The position numbers and the translations under genes are program-made. A DNA stretch of 9,751 nt from Pseudomonadota bacterium (GTDB taxonomy: Bacteria > Pseudomonadota > Alphaproteobacteria > Rhodospirillales > Casp-alpha2): assembly GCA_027620395.1 (NCBI GenBank), contig JAQBZY010000027.1:1-9751 (forward strand), written 5' to 3'. Shown in pieces: positions 1 to 6,859 of this stretch; the stretch's first letter is position 1, and each line of letters begins with the position of its first letter. The notes under the pieces were generated by a model. It saw only the letters and a program-made list of their open reading frames with translations, did no database searches and was not told the DNA's origin.

Positions 1-120
1 CGGCGCCAGGACTTGAACGAGGCGGTCTACGGCAAAGGCATGCTGCCGGCCAACATCATCAACAATCCGGCCGTCGATCTTGAACGCGCTGATCGGCTCA
101 GAGCAGTTCTTGGCCGCTGA
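1..120 (+). CDS. C-terminal end of an unidentified protein (5' end outside the window)
   Basis: Frame 1 is open from the left edge to a TGA at 118-120, giving 39 residues. They begin [18 protein letters not shown] and end [12 protein letters not shown]. Codon use is GC-rich and like that of the flanking genes, and the frame stops just before the conserved part of cobQ, so I read it as the tail of an upstream co-oriented gene. I do not recognise the family. The opening RRQDL recalls the RRQDLP segment of acylneuraminate cytidylyltransferases, but the following residues do not continue that match, so I assign no function. It lies 22 nt ahead of the preferred cobQ start and could be in the same transcript. 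It could also be a chance open frame, since 120 nt is short. Confidence 0.5.
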   Translation, partial: RRQDLNEAVYGKGMLPANIINNPAVDLERADRLRAVLGR

Positions 121-142
121 GCGCGGGACACCGGCCCGGCCC

Positions 143-1603
143 GTGGCCCTGATGCTGCAGGGCACGGGCTCGGATGTCGGCAAGTCGTTGCTGGTGGCCG
201 GCCTTTGCCGGCTGCTCGCCAACAGGGGGCATCGGGTCCGCCCGTTCAAGCCGCAGAATATGTCGAACAACGCCGCCGTGACCGAGGGCGGCGGCGAAAT
301 CGGCCGCGCCCAAGCATTGCAGGCGTTGGCGGCGCGCGTCGCACCTTCGGTCGACATGAACCCGGTCCTCTTGAAGCCGCAAACCGACATCGGCGCCCAG
401 GTCATTGTCCAGGGCCAGGTCATCGGCAACGCGTTGGCGCGCGATTATCACGCCTGGAAACCGAAATTGTTGCCCCGCGTGCTGGAAAGCTTCCAGCGCA
501 TCGGCGCCGAGGCCGACATCGTGATCGTCGAGGGCGCCGGCAGTCCGGCCGAGATCAATCTCCGAGACGCCGACATCGCCAACATGGGCTTCGCCGAAGC
601 CGCTCGAGTGCCGGTGGTGCTGGTCGGCGATATCGACAGGGGCGGCATTTTCGCTCAGATCATCGGCACGCTGGCAGTGCTGTCGGAAAGTGATCGAGCG
701 CATATTAAAGGTTTCATCGTCAACAAGTTCCGGGGCGATGCGTCGCTGTTCGAAGACGGCCTCAAGATGATCGTAGGTCATACCGGACTGCCGAGTTATG
801 GCCTAGTGCCGCATTTCCCGGCGGCTCGATTGCTGCCGAAGGAAGACGGCATGGCTCTCGACAACCAGACGGTCGGCGCCAAGTCGGACGGCGATATCAT
901 CATCGCGGTCCCGCGTCTGCCCCGGATCGCCAACTTCGACGACTTGGATCCGTTGGCGGCGGAACCTGGCGTCCATGTCGAGATCGTCGAGGCGGGGCGT
1001 CCGCTGCCGGTATGCAATGCCATTGTGCTGCCGGGCTCGAAGGCGACGTTGGCCGATCTGGCGGCGCTCCGGGCTGAAGGTTGGGACATCGACATCGCCG
1101 CGCACCGCCGCCGGGGTGGCGTAGTAGTAGGGTTGTGCGGCGGCTATCAGATGCTGGGTATGAGTGTCGCCGATCCAGACGGCATCGAAGGTACCCCCGG
1201 CGAGGCGCTGGGCCTCGGGCTTCTTGCCGTCGAGACAGTGATCGGCGGCGACAAAAGCTTGATTGAAGTCGCCGGGATCGAGATCGCCAGCGGCACTGAC
1301 GTCTCCGGGTATGAAATGCACATGGGCCGGACGACGGGCGCCGACGCGGCAAGGCCATGGCTGAAACTATCGGGTGGCCGGCCGGACGGTGCCATCTCGG
1401 CCGACGGGCGGGTCATGGGTGGCTATCTGCACGGTATTTTCGGCGCCGGGGAATTTCGCAAGCGGTTCCTGGAACGGCTACGGCAAGGCGACTTCACCGA
1501 CGAAGATCACCGCGACCGGGTCGAGCGGACCCTCGACCAATTGGCGGCGCACCTGGAGGCGCATCTCGATGTTGAGGGGTTGCTGAAGTTGGCGCGGGGA
1601 TAA
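143..1603 (+). CDS. cobQ: Cobyric acid synthase (glutamine-dependent a,c-diamide amidase)
   Basis: This cytoplasmic enzyme carries out the four ATP- and glutamine-dependent amidations (b, d, e and g side chains) that turn adenosylcobyrinate a,c-diamide into cobyric acid. From the GTG at 143 it has 486 residues, a normal family length. The N-terminal half is the P-loop amidoligase: [10 protein letters not shown] at residues 6-15, then [13 protein letters not shown] and later [12 protein letters not shown] and [10 protein letters not shown]. The C-terminal half is a class I glutaminase-like domain: LPGSK near 297, nucleophile Cys332 in [10 protein letters not shown], and His430 in GGYLHGIFG. 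Start choice: the frame stays open back to a TTG at 80, which would overlap the upstream gene by 41 nt. Neither start has a clear Shine-Dalgarno. CobQ proteins usually begin only a few residues before the P-loop, so GTG 143 (or ATG 152) is preferred. It is convergent with cbiB, with 12 nt between the stops. Confidence 0.95.
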   Translation: MALMLQGTGSDVGKSLLVAGLCRLLANRGHRVRPFKPQNMSNNAAVTEGGGEIGRAQALQALAARVAPSVDMNPVLLKPQTDIGAQVIVQGQVIGNALARDYHAWKPKLLPRVLESFQRIGAEADIVIVEGAGSPAEINLRDADIANMGFAEAARVPVVLVGDIDRGGIFAQIIGTLAVLSESDRAHIKGFIVNKFRGDASLFEDGLKMIVGHTGLPSYGLVPHFPAARLLPKEDGMALDNQTVGAKSDGDIIIAVPRLPRIANFDDLDPLAAEPGVHVEIVEAGRPLPVCNAIVLPGSKATLADLAALRAEGWDIDIAAHRRRGGVVVGLCGGYQMLGMSVADPDGIEGTPGEALGLGLLAVETVIGGDKSLIEVAGIEIASGTDVSGYEMHMGRTTGADAARPWLKLSGGRPDGAISADGRVMGGYLHGIFGAGEFRKRFLERLRQGDFTDEDHRDRVERTLDQLAAHLEAHLDVEGLLKLARG

Positions 1604-1615
1604 CGAGTCTTGAAT

Positions 1616-2620
1616 CTACCCGTCAAGCCGGAGCACTGCGATGGCGGCGACGATGCCGCCGGTCACCAGGCAGGCCACGGCATATAAATAAAGTGCGCGG
1701 CGGATGTCCTTGGCCGTCAAGCGGGCCCGGCCGTCGCCCATCCAGGCGTCCTCGACGATATGGCCGTCGTAGCGGCGCGGTCCCGCCAGCGCCAATCCGA
1801 GCGCGCCAGCCATGGCCGCCTCCGGCCAACCGGCGTTGAAGGACCGGTGCTTGCCGGCATCGCGGAACGCCGCCGCAATCGCCGCTCTCGGATTGGCAGT
1901 CGGCACGAACATCGCGCCGACGGCGATAATCAGCGCCGATAGCCTGGCCGGAACCGCGTTCAAAGCATCGTCCAAACGCGCCGCCGTGAAACCGAAGGCC
2001 TGATGCCGTGGCGTCCGATGTCCGATCATGCTGTCCAAGGTGTTGACGGTCTTATAGATCAAGAGCCCCGGTAGTCCCATCAACACGTACCAGAAGACAG
2101 GCGCCACGTAGGCGTCGGAGAAATTCTCGGCTAGGCTTTCGACGGCGGCGCGGGCGACGCCGCCCTCGTCGAGTGTCGCCGGATCTCGGCCGACGATGTG
2201 ACTGACCGCGGCTTGGCCATCTTCCAATGTGCCGGTCTCGAGCGCCTTGGCGACCCCGGCCACGGCATCGAACAGTCCGCGCCCGGCAATCAGCGTGACG
2301 ACCAGGAAAAGCTCCGCCGCCCAACCGAAGGATTGGTGAAAAGTCAGCCACATCAGCACCGCGCCCATGGCGCCGGCGGCCGTGATCAGCAAGACCACCG
2401 TGACCGCGCCACGAACGGCCCGGTCGACCGTCGAGCGCCAATCGCGGTTGAGCTTTTGGTCGAAGAAATTGATGGCCCGGCCAATTAGGACCACCGGATG
2501 TGGGACGCGGCGGAACAGCGCCCCGGCGCCGCCGATATAGCCTTCGATGGCCATGGCGATCAGTAACAGGATGATCGGATCAAAATGAGCATTGCCCTTG
2601 AAGGCACCGAGCATCAACAT
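1616..2620 (-). CDS. cbiB: Adenosylcobinamide-phosphate synthase, integral membrane protein
   Basis: CbiB (called CobD in the aerobic nomenclature) attaches the aminopropanol or aminopropanol-phosphate arm to the f side chain of cobyric acid at the inner membrane. The family signature is clear: VPHPVVLIGRAI near the N-terminus, VGRDPATLDEGGVARAAVES, AENFSDAYVAPVFWY and YKTVNTLDSMIGHRTPRH in the middle, and SFNAGWPEAAMAGALG towards the end. Hydrophobic stretches occur at the N-terminus, around residues 72-93 and 101-113, around 177-190, and at the C-terminus (an Ala/Val/Ile-rich final helix). The frame is open back to a TTG at 2638 (340 residues). I chose the ATG at 2620 (334 residues), with another ATG at 2614. 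No candidate has a good Shine-Dalgarno, so the start is uncertain by a few codons. The usual Gly-Asp-Pro after the first helix is replaced by a GGAG-containing stretch. It runs convergently to cobQ and divergently from the TPR gene. Confidence 0.93.
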   Translation of the reverse strand: MLMLGAFKGNAHFDPIILLLIAMAIEGYIGGAGALFRRVPHPVVLIGRAINFFDQKLNRDWRSTVDRAVRGAVTVVLLITAAGAMGAVLMWLTFHQSFGWAAELFLVVTLIAGRGLFDAVAGVAKALETGTLEDGQAAVSHIVGRDPATLDEGGVARAAVESLAENFSDAYVAPVFWYVLMGLPGLLIYKTVNTLDSMIGHRTPRHQAFGFTAARLDDALNAVPARLSALIIAVGAMFVPTANPRAAIAAAFRDAGKHRSFNAGWPEAAMAGALGLALAGPRRYDGHIVEDAWMGDGRARLTAKDIRRALYLYAVACLVTGGIVAAIAVLRLDG

Positions 2621-2653
2621 CCGGGCAGTTGACTGCAAGTCCGTCGATCCGTC

Positions 2654-2669
2654 AACGGGGCCACCCGTT
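2654..2669. other. Small perfect hairpin in the divergent cbiB/TPR intergenic region
   Basis: AACGGG at 2654-2659 pairs with CCCGTT at 2664-2669 across a 4-nt loop, followed by TTT on the + strand. It lies in the roughly 120-nt gap between divergent cbiB and the TPR gene, in what should be the cbiB leader. I found no B12-box-like element or larger cobalamin riboswitch structure here, and no convincing -35/-10 pair on either strand. The hairpin could be an operator, an RNA leader stem or chance in GC-rich DNA. Confidence 0.3.
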
Positions 2670-2761
2670 TCCTGGCAACCCTTGAAAATGCAACGATTTT
2701 AGCCGAGTCTCAGGGTGGACGCGGCGAATTGGCCGGGTCATCTCGAAAGACGGATTGAGCC

Positions 2762-3829
2762 TTGGATTTCAGCGCCTTGCCGCAGTGGGCCACCATTGCC
2801 ATCGCCGCCGGCATCGCCGCCTTTATCGGCACGATGATCGGCAGCCGCTTCGGCCGTGGCCGCGAGCGCGCCGATGGCAGCTCGGCCGGCGCCAGCGTCA
2901 CCGTCGTCGAGACCCCGACCGGCAATGAAAACCAGGCGTTCCAACGCTTTCAGGAACTGCTTCGCGAAAAGGGTATTGGCGCCAAGGAACAGGATACCCG
3001 GCTCCGTGAGTTCGCGGCCGAGTACGCCGCACTTCGGCGCAAGTTGCAGGATTTGCGGCCGAGCGATTCCAGCCGGGCGGAAATGGCGCGCCGCGCCTTG
3101 GATTGTCTTGAAGCGGGCGAGCTTGCCGAATCGATCAATCTCGCCAGTGAGCTTGGCCGCGCCGAATCCGAGGAGGGTTTGACGCTCCGTGACCGCGCCC
3201 AGCAACTACTGACGGTCGGTGCCGCCGCCAAGGTCATCGCCGCCGATCTCAAGATGGTGTTGATGGAACCGGCTGATGCCAGCGAGCTTTACCGTCAGGC
3301 GTCCGAGGAACTGCCGCCGTCGGCCGAGGACAAGCGAGCCGAAATTCTCAACAAGTACGGCACGGCTTGTTATCAGGCCGGCGACCACGACGAGGCGGTC
3401 AAGGCTTTCACCCGCGGCCTCCGGATGCTCGAGAAAACGCTCGGCCTCGAGCATCCCGATATCGCCACCTCGCTCAACAATCTGGCGCTGATCCATTATT
3501 CGAAGGGGCGGCTCGATCAGGCCGAGCCGCTTTACCGGCGGGCCTTGATGATCGATGAAAAAGTATTCGGCTACGACCATCCAAGCGTCGCCACCGACCT
3601 CAACAACTTGGCTCTTTTGTATAAGAAGCAGGGCAATCTGGCCGCCGCCGAGCCATTGTTGAAGCGCGCGCTCAAGGAAAAGACTTTCGATCCGGGCCAT
3701 CCGTCGTTGGTGACCGGGCTCAAGAACTACGCCGCCCTGTTGCGCTCGCTCAATCGCGGCGACGAAGCCAAGGCCTACGAATCCCGTGCCGCGTCTTTGC
3801 CGCCGTCCTTGACCGACACCGCCGGCTGA
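2762..3829 (+). CDS. Membrane-anchored tetratricopeptide-repeat protein (kinesin-light-chain type)
   Basis: The predicted protein has 355 residues and starts at a TTG. Residues about 9-29 form one hydrophobic segment followed by Arg-rich residues (SRFGRGRER), which suggests a single N-terminal membrane anchor with the rest in the cytoplasm. Residues 57-190 are charged and helix-rich. Residues about 192-342 contain TPRs of the 42-residue kinesin-light-chain type: YGTACYQAGDHDEAVKAF, then SLNNLALIHYSKGRLDQAEP, then DLNNLALLYKKQGNLAAAEP, then a weaker fourth copy with NYAALLRSLNRGDEAKAY. The copies are linked by HPDIAT, HPSVAT and HPSLVT segments. TPRs are protein-binding scaffolds; the partner and role here cannot be read from the sequence. 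The Shine-Dalgarno is weak. The gene is divergent from cbiB and closed by its own terminator-like hairpin, so it is probably transcribed separately from the cobalamin genes on either side. Confidence 0.85.
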   Translation: MDFSALPQWATIAIAAGIAAFIGTMIGSRFGRGRERADGSSAGASVTVVETPTGNENQAFQRFQELLREKGIGAKEQDTRLREFAAEYAALRRKLQDLRPSDSSRAEMARRALDCLEAGELAESINLASELGRAESEEGLTLRDRAQQLLTVGAAAKVIAADLKMVLMEPADASELYRQASEELPPSAEDKRAEILNKYGTACYQAGDHDEAVKAFTRGLRMLEKTLGLEHPDIATSLNNLALIHYSKGRLDQAEPLYRRALMIDEKVFGYDHPSVATDLNNLALLYKKQGNLAAAEPLLKRALKEKTFDPGHPSLVTGLKNYAALLRSLNRGDEAKAYESRAASLPPSLTDTAG

Positions 3830-3850
3830 CCGGTTCCCGGTCTTTCTTTC
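3828..3850 (+). terminator. Intrinsic-terminator-like hairpin overlapping the TPR gene stop codon
   Basis: GACCGG at 3828-3833 and CCGGTC at 3837-3842 form a perfect 6-bp GC-rich stem with a 3-nt TTC loop. The U-rich run TTTCTTTC follows directly. The first stem bases belong to the TGA stop (3827-3829) of the TPR gene. Stem plus T-run is the form of a Rho-independent terminator, though the stem is short and the T-run is interrupted by one C. If active, it separates the TPR gene from the cbiX operon, whose promoter would then lie in roughly 3850-3945. Confidence 0.55.
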
Positions 3851-3946
3851 CAATCCGCTATCTGCAATAGTCCGTCTGATCGGGGACCGAAGGCCATGAC
3901 CAGTTCCCAGGTAGTGGATGCGCCCAAGCGTCCGTCGCTCGAAGGC

Positions 3947-3951
3947 AAGGA
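3947..3951 (+). promoter_or_regulatory. Shine-Dalgarno deciding the cbiX start
   Basis: AAGGA sits 7 nt before the ATG at 3959, which is good spacing. The upstream in-frame ATG at 3896 has only GAAGG ending 2 nt before it, or GGGGA 9 nt before it. The 3959 start also places the conserved CGHGSRD motif at residues 10-16, the usual position in CbiX proteins. Confidence 0.5.
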
Positions 3952-3958
3952 CCAAGCG

Positions 3959-5023
3959 ATGCTCAAAGATACCGCCATCATGCTTTGCGGCCACGGCAGC
4001 CGCGACAAAGCCGCCGTCGATGAATTCAACAATCTGGCCGACCGCCTGCGCGGTCGGCTGCCCGGCAATCTGATCGAAAGCGGATTCCTGGAATTCGCGA
4101 CACCGGTGATTCGAACCGGGTTCGAGAAGCTTCGCGACCTGGGCGCCAAACGGATTGTGGCGCTTCCCGGCATGCTGTTCGCCGCCGGCCACGTCAAGAA
4201 CGACCTGCCGTCGGAAGTCAACGGCTTCGCCCGCGCCCATCCTGGGATCGAGGTCATCTATGGCCACGAACTCGGCATCGATCCGAAAATGCTGACCGCG
4301 GCTCGGACACGTATATCCGAGGCCCTGGCCGGTGCGGCCGGCGAGGTTCCGCTTTCGGAAACGCTTTTGATGGTGGTCGGGCGCGGCACCAACGATCCGG
4401 ACGCCAACTCCAATATTTCCAAGGTGGCGCGGATGCTGTGGGAAGGCATCGGCTTCGGTTGGGCCGAGGTCAGTTTTTCCGGGGTCGCGTTTCCGCTCGT
4501 CGATGCCGGGCTCGACCGGGCTGTTAAACTCGGTTACCGGCGGATCGTGGTGTTTCCGTATTTCCTGTTCACCGGCATTTTGGTTCGTCGCATCTACAAG
4601 TGGACCGACGAGGCGGCGGCGCGCCACGCCGGCGTTGAATTCATTAAGGCCGGATACCTCAACGATCAGGACGACGTGATCGAAACCTTCATCGAGCGCG
4701 CCGGTCAGGCTTTAGATGGCGGCGCCGCCAACGCCATGAACTGCCAACTGTGCAAATACCGCGAGCAGGTTTTGGGTTTCGAAGACGAAAAAGGCACGCC
4801 GCAGGCCGGGCACCATCATCACGTGGTCGGCGCCGGCGTCGAGGAAGGAGCGGAGGATAGAGGCGTCTATCTCGGCCGCGGGCATGGGCATAAGCACGGG
4901 CATGGCCATGATCACGATCACAGCCATGCGCACGGCCACGATCATGTCCATGACCACGGCCACGATCATGTCCACGACCACGCGCATGATCACGACCATG
5001 GCACTAAATCCGGCGGCGGCTGA
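3959..5023 (+). CDS. cbiX: Sirohydrochlorin cobaltochelatase, long form with CxxC motif and His-rich tail
   Basis: CbiX inserts Co2+ into sirohydrochlorin, the committed step of early-cobalt-insertion B12 synthesis, in the cytoplasm. From the ATG at 3959 it has 354 residues; an upstream ATG at 3896 would add 21. Two chelatase-like halves are visible. The first has CGHGSRD (10-16, candidate metal ligand His12) and LPGMLFAAGHVKNDLP (His78, the second catalytic His). The second begins at MVVGRGTNDPDANSN. Residues 260-265 read MNCQLC, matching the MxCxxC motif that in Bacillus CbiX long forms is associated with an Fe-S centre. A HHHH at 285-288 and then 20 consecutive X-His dipeptides (308-347) form the C-terminus, a likely cobalt-binding or delivery tail. 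It is the first gene of the ring-building operon, 10 nt before cobH. Long CbiX proteins with His-rich regions are known; the regularity and length of this tail are notable. Confidence 0.93.
   Translation: MLKDTAIMLCGHGSRDKAAVDEFNNLADRLRGRLPGNLIESGFLEFATPVIRTGFEKLRDLGAKRIVALPGMLFAAGHVKNDLPSEVNGFARAHPGIEVIYGHELGIDPKMLTAARTRISEALAGAAGEVPLSETLLMVVGRGTNDPDANSNISKVARMLWEGIGFGWAEVSFSGVAFPLVDAGLDRAVKLGYRRIVVFPYFLFTGILVRRIYKWTDEAAARHAGVEFIKAGYLNDQDDVIETFIERAGQALDGGAANAMNCQLCKYREQVLGFEDEKGTPQAGHHHHVVGAGVEEGAEDRGVYLGRGHGHKHGHGHDHDHSHAHGHDHVHDHGHDHVHDHAHDHDHGTKSGGG
4934..4981 (+). repeat. Two-copy 24-nt tandem repeat inside the His-tail coding region
   Basis: Units 4934-4957 and 4958-4981 differ at one position (T at 4951, C at 4975, a silent change in a His codon). 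Each unit encodes GHDHVHDH. They sit within a 120-nt tract (4880-4999) coding for 20 X-His dipeptides, which also contains many shorter CAT/CAC-based near-repeats. This is the pattern of a coding minisatellite that can expand or contract by slippage without breaking the frame. Confidence 0.9.
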
Positions 5024-5033
5024 GATCTGAGCG

Positions 5034-5642
5034 GTGGACTATCTCAAGGACCCCGATGCAATCTATCGGAAATCGTTCGCGACCGTCCGCGCTGAGGCCG
5101 ATCTCGCGCGGTTTCCGGCCAATATCGCCGACGTGGTGGTCCGCATGATTCACGCCTGCGGCATGCCGGCCATCGCCGCCGATGTCGCCTTCACGCCGGG
5201 AGCGGCAGCCCTCGACGCCGGCCGGCCGATCTTGGTCGATGCCAGGATGGTCGAGGCCGGAATCATTCGCCGCAATCTCACCGGCGATAATCCGATCGTT
5301 TGCACCTTGGATGCGCCGGGCGTCGCCGAGGACGCCAAAACGAAACAGACCACGCGCTCGGCCGTCGCCGTCGAGAAGTGGCTGCCCGATCTCGCCGGCG
5401 CCATTGTGGTCATCGGCAATGCGCCGACGGCGTTGTTCCGGCTTTTGGAAATTGTCGCGGACGGCGCGCCGAAGCCGGCGCTGGTGCTCGGATTTCCGGT
5501 CGGCTTCGTTGGCGCGGCGGAATCCAAGGAAGCGCTCGTCGAAAATTCATCTGGCTTGGATTTCATTGCGCTCCGTGGCCGATTCGGCGGCAGCGCCATT
5601 GCCGCCGCCGCGTTGAACGCCATCGCCGGAGCCGGCGCATGA
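5034..5642 (+). CDS. cobH: Precorrin-8X methylmutase (CobH/CbiC family)
   Basis: This enzyme moves the methyl group from C11 to C12 of (cobalt-)precorrin-8X, giving (cobyrinate) hydrogenobyrinate. The 202 residues cover the whole small family. The start MDYLKDPDAIYRKSF is the typical N-terminus and supports the GTG at 5034. RMIHACGMP carries His40, corresponding to the catalytic His of CobH. Further family motifs are LVDARMVEAGI, IGNAPTALFRLLE and GFPVGFVGAAESKEAL. Because cbiX and a full CbiG domain are in the same operon, the true substrate may be the cobalt-containing form, in which case the symbol cbiC would be better. The Shine-Dalgarno is weak (GAG-rich stretch at 5022-5032). The gene follows cbiX by 10 nt and its TGA overlaps the cobL ATG (ATGA), suggesting coupled translation. 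Confidence 0.95.
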   Translation: MDYLKDPDAIYRKSFATVRAEADLARFPANIADVVVRMIHACGMPAIAADVAFTPGAAALDAGRPILVDARMVEAGIIRRNLTGDNPIVCTLDAPGVAEDAKTKQTTRSAVAVEKWLPDLAGAIVVIGNAPTALFRLLEIVADGAPKPALVLGFPVGFVGAAESKEALVENSSGLDFIALRGRFGGSAIAAAALNAIAGAGA

Positions 5643-6859
5643 GTGACATCGTCACCGTCGTCGGCATCGGCGAAGATGGTTTGGATGGTCTCGGCGCCGC
5701 CGCCCGTGCTGCCGTTCTCCAGGCCGACATCGTCATCGGTGGCGAGCGGCACTTGGCGATGCTGCCGGTGAACGCGGTGCAACAACGGTGGCCGTGGAAC
5801 AAGGACATCGCCGGCACCGTCGAGCGGATCGCGGCTGAAATCGCCGCCAAGTCGGTCGTCGTCCTGGCCAGCGGTGAGCCGTTGTGGCACGGCATCGGCG
5901 CCCGCTTGATCGCGCGGTTCGGTCTGACGTGCGTCCGCGTGTTGCCGACAGCGGGAGCGTTTTCGCTGGCCGCCGCCCGCATCGGCTGGTCCTTGGACGA
6001 TCCGATGCTAGCTTGCGTCAGCGTGCATGCGTTACCGTTCGAGGCACTGACCCCGCACATATCCCCCCTGGTCAAGCTGTTGATCCTCAGCCGCAGTGGC
6101 ACGACGCCAAGCCAGATCGCGGCGATGCTTACTGAACGCGGCTATGGCGATAGCCGGCTTTCGGTGTTGGAGCGAATGGGCGGCAGCGCCGAGGGGCGCC
6201 GCGACGGCCGAGCGGCGGACGAATGGCCGGTCGGCTTCGACAATCTATCCGTCGTCGCCGTTCTTTGCGTGGCCGGCGCGGACGCGATCCGGCAAAGCCG
6301 GGCCCCCGGTCTCGCCGACGACGATTATCTGCATGACGGCACTATCACCAAGCGCGACATCAGGGCGGTGACGCTCTCGGCATTGGCGCCCTTGCCAGGC
6401 GAGATGTTGTGGGATGTCGGCGCCGGCAACGGTAGCATTGCGATCGAGTGGCTGCGGCTCTGCCCGTCGGCCCATGCCACCGCCATCGAGCGCGATCCGG
6501 CACGAGCGGCAAGAATATCCGAAAACGCCAAACGCTTGGGTGTCCCAGGGGTCACTGTGATCGAGGGTGTGGCGCCGGCGTCATTCGGAGGCTTGCCGGC
6601 ACCGGACGCCATTTTCATTGGCGGCGGATTGGCCGAGACGCCGGAGCTTCTGAAAATCTCCATGACCCGCCTCAAGCAAGGCGGTCGAATTGTTGCCAAT
6701 GCCGTCACCCTTGAAGCAGAGGCCGAGCTTTTGTCGGCGCGGGCCCGATTTGGCGGCGAGTTGGTCCGGATCGGCATCTCCCGAGATGAGGCGCTCGGCG
6801 GTCTCCGGGCCATGAAGCCGGCGATCGATGTCCTGCAATGGCGGGGGCGGAAGCCGTGA
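5639..6859 (+). CDS. cobL: Precorrin-6Y C5,15-methyltransferase (decarboxylating), CbiE-CbiT fusion
   Basis: CobL uses SAM to methylate C5 and C15 of the corrin ring and removes the acetate carboxyl at C12. It has 406 residues, as expected for the fused form. The N-terminal CbiE-like part (about 1-212) shows VVGIGEDGLDGLG, GGERHLAML, VLASGEPLWHGIGA and PTAGAFSLAAARIGW. The C-terminal CbiT-like part (about 224-404) opens with DDDYLHDGTITKRDIRA and has the SAM-binding loop WDVGAGNGSIAIEW (258-271), followed by AIERDP and FIGGG. The frame runs open upstream of 5639, but the ATG there gives the family N-terminus and overlaps the cobH stop as ATGA. The small oddity is Asn in GAGNGS, where Thr or Ser is usual. 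Its own stop overlaps the cobI start (GTGA). Confidence 0.95.
   Translation: MSDIVTVVGIGEDGLDGLGAAARAAVLQADIVIGGERHLAMLPVNAVQQRWPWNKDIAGTVERIAAEIAAKSVVVLASGEPLWHGIGARLIARFGLTCVRVLPTAGAFSLAAARIGWSLDDPMLACVSVHALPFEALTPHISPLVKLLILSRSGTTPSQIAAMLTERGYGDSRLSVLERMGGSAEGRRDGRAADEWPVGFDNLSVVAVLCVAGADAIRQSRAPGLADDDYLHDGTITKRDIRAVTLSALAPLPGEMLWDVGAGNGSIAIEWLRLCPSAHATAIERDPARAARISENAKRLGVPGVTVIEGVAPASFGGLPAPDAIFIGGGLAETPELLKISMTRLKQGGRIVANAVTLEAEAELLSARARFGGELVRIGISRDEALGGLRAMKPAIDVLQWRGRKP

Noticed and set aside
2639..2761. Possible cobalamin riboswitch ahead of cbiB
   Set aside because: The region is too short once the divergent gene is taken into account, and I could not find the conserved B12-box sequence on either strand; only a 6-bp hairpin is present.
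3206..4627. A 473-codon open frame on the minus strand across the TPR gene end and cbiX
   Set aside because: The + strand there encodes clear TPR and CbiX motifs and a terminator hairpin. The minus frame is Arg/Gly/His-rich low-information sequence with no recognisable domain, as expected from GC-rich third-position bias.
4880..4999. CRISPR-like repeat array
   Set aside because: The repetition is codon-level His alternation inside a coding frame. There are no spacers of constant length and no cas genes.
5300..5638. In-frame extension of cobL upstream into cobH
   Set aside because: The extension is the Arg-rich out-of-frame reading of cobH. The family N-terminus and the ATGA overlap both place the start at 5639.
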